Assembly (NCBI GenBank): GCA_964023205.1
Contig: OZ026848.1
Coordinates: 6,190,501 to 6,254,500, forward strand
Length of the DNA stretch: 64,000 bases
Direction: 5' to 3'
Source of the DNA: Lutraria lutraria
Taxonomy: Eukaryota > Mollusca > Bivalvia > Venerida > Mactridae
The position numbers and the translations under genes are program-made. This document shows, piece by piece, positions 55,037 to 64,000 of the stretch (position 1 is the stretch's first letter; every line of letters starts with the position of its first letter). The notes under the pieces were generated by a model, which saw only the letters and a program-made list of their open reading frames with translations, did no database searches and was not told where the DNA came from.

Positions 55037-56889
55037 TTCTACATTGATTGTTTACAATTATATGGTTGCATTTCCATGCAATATGATAGTTTGTTAGATT
55101 GTCTCAATGTCAAGGCCTTATGTGTTATCAACTGTTTATGGTGTTGGCATTATAAGATATGTAGTAGAAATGTGCTGTGCTGGTTATAATGTTTGCAGTC
55201 AGTAAACACACTATACTGAACAATATTTTCTGTGAAATTGACGACAATCAACAAACGCATTTTAATGACATTTAAACACCTTATAGTAATTATTGTTATT
55301 TGCAATGTTTAAGTTATTCAAATTTGTTGACAAATAATTGAGTTCAAATGTAATCAAGTCTTAACAATAAAAACAAAAGTCACCCAATCAAAAGAATGGT
55401 ATTAAATAAGGTGTCTGCTCAGAATGTTATTGACCTTATGTTACAATGTATATGGCCTTATGGGAGTTTCAATGACAACTGATGAATAAATAGAGCAATT
55501 TGTTTTCTTCAAATCATGCATAATGGATAGAGCTATTTAGAATTTGCTTCAAGATGCAGACATACATATTATATGCAGTATATATACAACGGCTTTGTTA
55601 CCGATCGCGCACATTCTGGCTTGCATAATATACATGTATAATGCTTCTGATTTGTGGAGAACATTTCAATGGATTTATATTTTCGTCGATTTGTACTTTA
55701 ACTCAAAAAGGATTCACCAGTTTTTTTGTCTATAAAACCTCGCCACCAAATGTGAACAGCTGTCTTATACTCCTTAACTTTCAATTTCTATACCACGTTT
55801 GCCATATGTATTTTTTATTTTTAAATGTGTCCTAACAGTTAAGGCCTAGCTTTGTATTCATTTTAACAGAATTTGTATAAAAGTACCGTTCTGTAGTCAA
55901 AAATATTTTCACGAAGCATATCTAGAATTGTTATGGATATAATTCAGCATGTTGAGAATATTTGTCTTTGAGGATAAAAAAATAATCAAATCTGTTGCCA
56001 TGGTTGCGTTCAGTTTCGGATTCGTGGTGCTGTTTGTTTTATGCAGTAAGTTTTGGTACACATTTTCTTTAACAAGTTTAGATAATAATTGGTAGCATGA
56101 TGTAATTCTAATATTTTTTTAAAATATTTTTTTTTACCCAAACAGTTAAAGAAAACTTGTACCAAATTTTACTGCCTAAAACTTGTAACATTATCTCTCA
56201 AAAAGTAACCCAAAATGTAAATTGGTCCTTATCTGTTAATTTGTTCTGCAGATTTGACAAGTGGATTGTAACATTCAATACCGTTTTGTTTTGATTTTTA
56301 AGATTTAATTTATAAAAATTCTAACGGCAGACGACTTTGTGAAGCCTACCAGAGTTTATCTCTTGAATATTTGTTAGGTGTTAAAATGAAAATGGTTTGC
56401 ATCAGATTACCCAACCTATCCAAATATCTTCCCCAGCGGTCCTAGATGTTTTATAAAGCCCTAGTGGCGGTACATTCAGTTGTGAACTTTTAACTTTTTT
56501 CCATGCATTCATGAGCCACAAAAGCCCCGTCCTATCTACATATTTTCGGTCAGCAGCAAACCAAAAGCAAACAATTTTCTTAGGCCTTGGTAATTCTGCC
56601 CGCACTAAACTTTAAATATTGCAATTTTCTTTGCCGATGTCAATAAATTTCATGTTGAGAATTTCGTCTAGCTGTTCGTCATGTTTTTAAGTGTGAACCA
56701 GGCTAGAAAAATATCTGGTACAGAGAGAAACATCAATACAATGTAACTGGTTAAATGTCATCCACTCCGGGGAAAGTTACGTGATATACCAGAGTTCTGA
56801 TAATAGAACAACACACCGGGATACTAAGACTTCGAAATATCATCTGAAGGATTAATGTTTATATTACATTTCTTATGAGGTCAATGGTC

Positions 56890-57120
56890 GTTATTCAGTG
56901 ATTAGTGCGCTAGTCTTGAGACCATGTCATCCTGGTTCAAATCATGGTAGCGACAGGTCATATAATTATACGCTTTAATGTTAATCGTTATATGTGAGAC
57001 GTTGACGACTCACTGTCGAGGAACACGTTAGTACTGGTTAGAATACAGTCGAAGGAAACTCGTTATGTGAACTGACCGATGATATAACTGAAATATCGTT
57101 GGAAATGGTATAAAACCAAT
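56890..57120 (+). mobile_element. tRNA-derived SINE in unit 1
   Basis: 'CAGTGATTAGTGCGCTAG' and 'CTGGTTCAAATCATGG' resemble A- and B-box regions; the body has 'CGTTAGTACTGGTTAGAATA'. The equivalent in unit 2 is at about 60095-60330. Confidence 0.6.
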
Positions 57121-57476
57121 TGAAACAAAAAACATATTTTACAATCTGATTAAAATCATATCCTCAAACCCGCTACGCTTGCCGTAAGGAAGATCGAGTA
57201 CTTAAGTCAGATTGGTTATTTTGGTAACTGAAACAATGTCTTCAAAGGTCTGCTTGAGTTATTGATCAGAACAGATTCATTATTAATGCACATGACTTAA
57301 AATCTTCATACATGTATGTATGTATACATGTATGTATGTAAGATTTACAAAATTGTATTATGTTATTCAAGTATTGCATTTTTTCCAATGTCGTGTGTTG
57401 TACCAATATTGTTGTGGCGTTAGATTCTCTAGTTTGGGGCAATCTTGTTAAGACCTTTAGCCATTATTTCCACTTT

Positions 57477-57480
<4 letters not shown>

Positions 57481-57527
<47 letters not shown>

Positions 57528-57590
57528 AATCTAGAAGCATGTGTCTCTCTCTCTCTCTCTTACTAATCTAGAAGCATGTGTCAAAATGTT
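57481..57590. repeat. (CT)n run with a local ~50-bp duplication
   Basis: The CT run and 'CTAATCTAGAAGCATGTGT' occur twice in unit 1 but once in unit 2 (near 60676-60718). Confidence 0.8.
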
Positions 57591-58095
57591 CCCTCAACCA
57601 GAAAATTCACAAGAAAGCAATCTGTGTTTATACCTCATTGATTCTACCATCCATTTGTATTACCTAAATGTCCATCCTTGTTTCATGATGTTAAGTTTAG
57701 GTCAATGGTTTTCGCCGATAGTTTTATGATAAATGTGTCTTTCCGTTTGGTTGATGACTTTATCTAGTCTACTTGATTAAACTGGCTGTAATTTTAATGG
57801 TAGCTTCTCTGCATAACTTTGGACGAATGTTTGGACTAGAGCCCGCATGAGAGGGTTTAGTTGTGAGGTTTTGGTTCGGGTTAGTACACCTTGTATCTGT
57901 GAATTCGAATACGTACAGACAACACTTGTGTGGGTAATTTCGAATTGTGAGTTGCGAAAAAAGACTTAAGGGGATGTGAACATCAAAAGAAGATCAAAGG
58001 CTGCGCCCCACAACTACCCTCTCATGAGAACGTCTGCTCTTATTGGCTGCCATCAGTTTTTCCTAATGCTGGTCACATTTGGCCAAATGCTAACT

Positions 58096-58166
58096 AATGG
58101 TCTTTGACCTAAGTGTGAAAATATAAATAAACTATTTATATTTTCACACTTAGGTCAAAGACCATT
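58096..58166. repeat. Perfect 34-bp inverted repeat, 3-nt loop
   Basis: Arms begin AATGGTCTTTGACCTAAGTG and pair without mismatch around AAC. Unit 2 has the same hairpin at 61247-61316 with two mismatches. Confidence 0.92.
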
Positions 58167-60094
58167 ATGGATTTAAGAAAAATAGGCACTGGGATATTTA
58201 AGCGTCTGTTAGTGCATACAATCAACAGATTTCAAACAGGTCAAAGTTCTACATTGATTGTTTACAATTATATGGTTGCATTTCCATGCAATATGATAGT
58301 TTGTTAGATTGTCTCAATGTCAAGGCCTTATATGTTATCAACTGTTTATGATGTTGGCATTATAAGATAGGTAGTAGAAATGTGCTGTGCTGGTTATAAT
58401 GTTTGCAGTCAGTAAACACTCTATACTGAACAATATTTTCTGTGAAATGGACGACAACCAACAAACGCATTTTAATGACATTTAAACACCTTATAGTAAT
58501 TATTGTTATTTGCAATGTTTAAGTGATTCAAATTTGTTGACAAATAATTGAGTTCAAATGTAATCAAGTCTTAACAATAAAAACCAAAAGTCACCCAATC
58601 AAAAGAATGGTATTAAATAAGGTGGCTGATCAGAAATTTTATTGACCTTATGTTACATTGTACATGGCCATATGGGAGTTTCAATGACAACTGATGAATA
58701 AATAGAGTAATTTGTTTTCTTCAAATCATGCATAATGGATAGAGCTATTTAGAATTTGCTTCAAGATGCAGACATACATAATTATATGCAGTATATAATA
58801 TACAACGGCTTTGTTACCGATCGCGCACATTCTGGCTTGCATAATATACATGTATAATGCTTCTGATTTGTGGAGAACATTTCAATGGATTTATATTTTC
58901 GTCGATTTGTACTTTAACTCAAAAAGGATTCACCAGTTTTTTTGTCTATAAAACCTCGTCACCAAATGTGAACAACTGCCTTATACTCCTTAACTTTCAA
59001 TTTCTATTTGTTTGCCATCTATATTTTTTATTTTGAAATGTGTCCTAACAATTTAGGCCTAGCTTTACATTCATTTTAACAGAATTTGTATAAAAGTACC
59101 GTGTTGTAGTCAAAAATATTTTCACGAAGCATATCTAGAATTGTTATGGATATATTTCAACATGTTGAGAATATTTGTCTTTGGGGATAAAAAAATAATC
59201 AAATATGTTGCCATCGTCGCGTTCAGTTTCGGATTCGTGGTGCTGTTTGTTTTATGCAGTAAGTTTTGGTACACATTTTCTTTAACAAGTTTAGATAATA
59301 ATTGGTAGCATGATGTAATTCTAATATTTTTTTAAAATTTTTTTTTTACCAAAACAGTTAAAGAAAACTTGTACCAAATTTTACTGCCTAAAACTTGTAA
59401 CAAAAAGTAACCCAAAATGTAAATTGGTCCTTATCTGTTAATTTGTTCTGCAGATTTGACAAGTGGATTGTAACATTCAATACCGTTTTGTTTTGATTTT
59501 TAAGATTTAATTTATAAAAATTCTAACGGCAGACGACTTTGTGAAGCCTACCAGAGTTTATCTCTTGAATATTTGTTAGGTGTTAAAATGAAAATGGTTT
59601 GCATCAGATTACCCAACCTATCCAAATATCTTCCCCAGCGGTCCTAGATGTTTTATAAAGCCCTAGTGGTGGTACATTCAGTTGTGAACTTTTAACTTTT
59701 TTCCATGCATTCATGAGCCACAAAAGCCCCGTCCTACCTATATATTTTCGATCAGCAGCAAACCAAAAGCAAACAATTTTCTTAGGCCTTGGTAATTCTG
59801 CCCGCACTAAACTTTAAATATTGCAAATTTTCTTTGCCGATGTCAATAAATTTCATGGTGAGAATTTCGGCTAGCTGTTCGTCATGTTTTTAAGTGTGAA
59901 CCAGGCTAGAAAAATATCTGGTACAGAGAGAAACATCAATACATTGTAACTGGTTAAATGTCATCCACTCCGGGGAAAGTTACGTGATATACCAGAGTTC
60001 TGATAATAGAGCAACACACCGGGATACTAAGACTACGAAATATCATCTGAAGGATGTAATGTTTATATTACATTTCTTATGAGGTCAATGGTCG

Positions 60095-60330
60095 TCATTC
60101 AGTGGTTAGTGCGCTAGACTTGAGACCATGTCATCCTGGTTCAAATCATGGTAGCGACAGGTCATATAATTATACACTTTAATGTTAATCGTTATAATAT
60201 GTGAGACGTTGACGACTCACTGTCGAAGAACACGTTAGTACTGGTTAGAATACAGTCGAAGGAAACTCGTTATGTGAACTGACCGATGATATAACTGAAA
60301 TATCGTTGAAAATGGTATAAAACCAATTGA
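60095..60330 (+). mobile_element. tRNA-derived SINE in unit 2
   Basis: Same as 56890-57120 ('CAGTGGTTAGTGCGCTAGAC'), slightly better preserved in the A-box region. Confidence 0.6.
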
Positions 60331-61246
60331 AACAAAAAACATATTTTACAATCTGATTAAAATCATATCCTCAAACCCGCTACGCTTGTCGTAAGGAAGA
60401 TCGAGTACTTTAGTCAGATTGGTTATTTTGGTAACTGAAACAATGTCTTCAAAGGTCTGCTTGAGTTATTGATCAGAACAGATTCATTATTAATACACAT
60501 TACTTACAATCTTCATACATGTATGAATGTAAGATTTACAAAATTGTATTATGTTATTCAAGTATTGCATTTTTTCCAATGTCGTGTGTTGTACCAATAT
60601 TGTTGTGGCGTTAGATTCTCTAGTTTGGGGCAATCTTGTTAAGACCTTTAGCCATTATTTCCACTTTAAGAACTCTCTGTCTCTCTCTCTCTCTCTTACT
60701 AATCTAGAAGTATGTGTCAAAATGTTCCCTCAACCAGAAAATTCACAAGAAAGCAATCTGTGTTTATACCTCATTGATTCTACCATCCATTTTTATTACT
60801 TTAATGTCCATCCTTGTTTCATGATGTTAAGTTTAGGTCAATGGTTTTCGCCGATAGTTTTATGATAATTGTATCATTCCGTTTGGTTGATGACTTTATC
60901 TAGTCTACTTGATAAAACTGGCTGTAATTTTAATGGTAGCTTCTCTGCATAACTTTGGACGAATGTTTGGACTAGAGCCCGCATGAGAGGGTTTAGTTGT
61001 GAGGTTTTGGTTCGGGTTAGTACACCTTGTATCTGTGAATTCGAATACGTACAGACAACACTTGTGTGGGTAATTTCGAATTGTGAGTTGCGAAAAAAGA
61101 CTTAAGGGGATGTGAACATCAAAAGAAGATCAAAGGCTGCGCCCCACAACTACCCTCTCATGAGAACGTCTGCTCTTATTGGCTGCCATCAGTTTTTCCT
61201 AATGCTGGCTACATTTGGCCAACATTGAATGTTTGGTTTATTAAAT

Positions 61247-61316
61247 AATGGTCTTTGACCTAAGTGTGAAAATACAAATAAACTATTTATATTTTCACAC
61301 TAAGGTCAAAGACCAT
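61247..61316. repeat. Hairpin in unit 2
   Basis: Counterpart of 58096-58166; two mismatches between arms. Confidence 0.88.
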
Positions 61317-61399
61317 ATGGATGTAAGAAAAATAGGCCCTGGGATATTTAATCGTCTGTTAGTGCATACAATCAATAGATTTCAAACAGGTCAAAGTCA

Positions 61400-61880
61400 C
61401 GATTATAATCTCGTTATTTCAGCTTTCTTTTACAATTTGGCATTAGAGAGAAAGATTGACATATAGAATTGAGGAAAGGGTATCTACAGGGTGATTGTTC
61501 AGTAATATGATACAGAACTAGACCATATTACCAGCATCTGTTTAGTTATACAAGACATCTTGATGAATGAGACCAATTGCATTAGCGTATATTCACCGAG
61601 AGGGTGACACTGGGTTTTCCTTGACAAAAACTTCACCAATAACAACATTCAGGCTCTGTTTGTAGAAATACAAACTATTTTTAATAAACCTCCTACATAA
61701 TGCGAGAAATGAAATATTGCAATTCGTCACTGCAGCTTAAACGATTTTGTTTATGTTAAAGCCAATGCTCCTAAAAATGCAATCACTAACACAGTGATCT
61801 CCATTTTCCAGAGAGATCTCTGATATTTCAAACTTTATCGCCATTTTATTCTTTTCAACTTTTTTACATGTTCATATCGA
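61400..61880. other. No gene recognised
   Basis: Unique sequence after the tandem duplication; nothing supported. Confidence 0.4.
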
Positions 61881-61885
61881 AATAA

Positions 61886-62130
61886 TGGCTGCCACTGTGG
61901 TCCAGTGTTTAGTGCACTGGACTTGTAACCGGCGATCTAGCTGGGTTCGATTCAAGGTCTCTGTTGGTCATACCCGTTTAAGAAAAGTTTATAGAAATGT
62001 CGATTGTCCTTCAGATGTGGAGAAGTTTCCCGCTGTTTGTAGAAGGGTAAGATATAGTACTGGTAGGAAGGTAAGAATAGATAATCCAGGAAAACTGGTT
62101 AGGCAAACTGAAATATCATTGAAAACGGCA
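61886..62130 (+). mobile_element. tRNA-derived SINE
   Basis: 'GGTCCAGTGTTTAGTGCACT' and 'GCTGGGTTCGATTC' are clear A- and B-box regions; the body has 'GATGTGGAGAAGTTTCCCGC' and 'CTGAAATATCATTGAAAACG'. The 109-codon frame across it (61885-62214) is not a gene. Confidence 0.75.
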
Positions 62131-62452
62131 TTGGGTCAACGAATTATACCTAATAAAAATGTCTTTCAAGCCGAATATGTATTTAATGGTAGAAAGCAAA
62201 CATTCAATAAATAAAAACCGACGTTCGTACCTAAACAAACTTATCTCATACGCAGTACTGATATCCCAGATATACAGATATCTTTTAGACAGTCAAATAT
62301 ACGAGTATTCTGAAAGTCATTTTTTAAATATCTTTAAAATTGTGTCACTTGAATTTTAGCCGATCTTAAAGTATAGTGTCTCTTTTCAACAAAGAACAGT
62401 TACTGTTTTCTTGAAGATCCATTCTTGGTGTATCCGCCGTTTTCGATTGAAC

Positions 62453-62564
62453 ACTTTCCAGATCCAACTATGATCACGTGTTTAGATCACGTGTTAACAC
62501 TTTCATGGTCCAACTATGATAACGTGTAAAACTTTCATGGTCCAACTATGATCACGTGTTAAGA
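62453..62564. repeat. Three tandem units carrying CACGTG-type sites
   Basis: Each unit has 'GTCCAACTATGAT(C/A)ACGTGT' after 'CTTTC'; starts near 62454, 62500 and 62532. Units 1 and 3 have the palindrome TCACGTG; unit 1 has a second ATCACGTG. Confidence 0.75.
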
Positions 62565-62734
62565 TGTATGTTGACAGTGGGAAATGTAGCGTAGAACGAA
62601 TCCTTTGAGTTTGCTAAAATCATTCAAACAATACCTTCACAAATTGAAAACGATCTGTGGAGTGTCAGAGTGAGGCATTTATTGGGAATGTTTAACTATC
62701 AGATTCTCCTATATATCTGACAAATATACATGAA

Positions 62735-62900
62735 AGTACTTTGAACTAAACGTACATAGACTTGCATTGCAACATGGAACGGGAACTAGTTTTACAATTG
62801 GATGGCGGATGTAGAAATACGTTTTACTTCGGTCCGCATCTAATTCATGCGCGCTGAGTTAGTGACGGCTATTGAAACCAGAACTATATATTATTCAGTT
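62735..62900. repeat. Dispersed sequence related to 46600-46830
   Basis: Shares 'ATAGACTTGCA', 'GCAACATGGAACGGGAACTA' and 'AATTCATGCGCGC' in the same order. Confidence 0.55.
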
Positions 62901-64000
62901 TCCAAAAATGCCCCGACATTTTTTCATCGATATAACACAATGCTATCTCAACCATAGCATGGATATCATGATATATTTACTACTGAACTACGAACACAAA
63001 CAATACATTAACACCACACGGAACAATAATTATGCGATATGAATAATCTCTACGCATAATTTCTTCATTTATTGGTAGAAATTTACACACATTTCCATTT
63101 CGTGGAAAACCGAGACTATAGAAATCTATTAAACATTAACTGCATGCACACCAAGTAGAAGCTACAACGTTTACGTGAATTTGTCCTACATTGTTATACA
63201 TCCAATAATTCTCCGAATAAAGATACTCAGACTAAAGTTCCTGGTAGGAAATGATATAATGTGGCCATATCCTCCTCGTCTCAGTTTCTGTTCCTCTGGG
63301 ACTAATCTTAATAGCACTGTCTGTATCTTTCTGTTGTTCAACATTGTCTGACTGACCATATACCCCATGGGAGCAAGACATTAATGTCTGATACTCTTTC
63401 TGATATATTTTAACATATTGTTATCTTTCACTTGGCCATGAAACTAACTTCAATTTGAAAATTTATAGTAATTGAATGTGTGTGATGTTGGCAAAGCAAT
63501 CGCCAATCGAGATTCAATGTCTAGCTATACAATCAACATTCATCGCTACATTCGATAATAGCCTAGGGCTGTATTGGCAACAAAGTACTTAATGAAAAGT
63601 TGCCAATGTCTTAGCGTCATTCATTTCTTCATTCAATGATAGGACTGCATGGGCAACATGGTAATTGACTGTTTTCCAGTTATGTCTAAAGTCAGTTTCA
63701 TTTGGTAAATCGACCTGAATTATTATGACATTGTTTTCAATCATTCTGTTGGCATATTGACAAGCATACTAACTTGAAGTGTGATTGAAGGTGTCAGACG
63801 AATGACTTATAGTATACAGTATTCCAACTAATGTTACCAAAGTACAGTGACACTGTACGAACTGTAATATATTAAATATAGTGTCCCTGTAAAGAAACAT
63901 GAGCCAACAACAGCTTTTAATGACTTTTGTTCAGACTTACGATTGTTAAACTGTTCTTGGAATTTAGATTGTACATGTATGTCGTTTAGTAATATTTCTT
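62901..64000. other. No gene recognised
   Basis: A 60-codon minus-strand frame (63186-63368) has no known motif. No element boundary seen. Confidence 0.4.

Larger units (their letters stand above)
55037..58246 (+). repeat. Tandem duplication, unit 1 (~3.21 kb)
   Basis: Starts TTCTACATTGATTG and ends CAGGTCAAAG, directly joined to unit 2. Contains a SINE (about 56890-57120), the 73-bp Mutator-like derivative (57143-57213), a TATG/CATA hairpin (57302-57345), a CT run and the 71-bp hairpin at 58096. Short frames match between units only because the DNA is duplicated. Confidence 0.92.
58247..61396 (+). repeat. Tandem duplication, unit 2 (~3.15 kb)
   Basis: Aligns with unit 1 from TTCTACATTGATTG to CAGGTCAAAG with scattered substitutions and small gaps. 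It lacks the ~50-bp CT-block duplication and has a small insertion near 61221-61245. Sequence beyond each end differs from the other unit. Confidence 0.92.

Noticed and set aside
56402..56605. 67-codon frame conserved at 59604-59807
   Set aside because: Conservation is explained by the recent 3.2-kb duplication, and the differences between copies do not favour a coding role.
63186..63368. 60-codon minus-strand frame as a possible exon
   Set aside because: No supporting splice sites identified and no known motif.

Overview
This is a window of AT-rich eukaryotic nuclear DNA with introns, tRNA-derived SINEs, non-LTR retrotransposons and many short inverted-repeat DNA elements. The gene content is one intact and one broken Toll-like receptor plus a C1GALT1-type galactosyltransferase. 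Together with repeats of a style common in bivalves, this points to a mollusc, probably a bivalve. That is an inference; no species-diagnostic gene is present.

Layout. 1-1.6 kb: 5' end of a TLR pseudogene (minus strand) and its upstream flank, paralogous to 14.9-16.1 kb. 1.6-2.6 kb: repeats rich in 'AAAATGGCCGCC'. 2.64-7.08 kb: a non-LTR retrotransposon split by a 3.25-kb inverted-repeat insertion that itself holds a TTAA-type MITE. 7.1-8.9 kb: decayed Jockey-like relics. 9.9-11.6 kb: dispersed and tandem repeats. 12.57-15.63 kb: an intact single-exon TLR (minus). 15.6-20.4 kb: MITEs, a foldback, SINE and retroelement debris. 20.7-26.9 kb: a five-coding-exon C1GALT1-like gene (plus) reconstructed across splice sites. 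27-42.9 kb: no gene recognised, with MITEs, hairpins and minisatellites. 42.93-46.2 kb: a 5'-truncated non-LTR retrotransposon with a long open ORF. 47.06-47.59 kb: a nonautonomous element with a perfect 9-bp target duplication. 48-55 kb: SINEs and sparse retroelement debris. 55.04-61.40 kb: a recent head-to-tail duplication of a ~3.2-kb unit, each copy with a long hairpin. 61.4-64 kb: a SINE, a CACGTG-bearing tandem repeat and unannotated sequence.

The two cellular gene types are independent: the TLR is a membrane innate-immune receptor, and C1GALT1 makes core-1 O-glycans in the Golgi. The most notable items are the intact TLR whose TIR domain lacks the usual BB-loop Pro-Gly, the TLR segmental duplication with a nonsense mutation in one copy, the 3.25-kb insertion that appears to have no target-site duplication, a 67-75 bp mini-element, and the 3.2-kb tandem duplication. 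I found no multi-gene system that I would call new. Boundaries of repeats were read by eye and may be off by a few bases.
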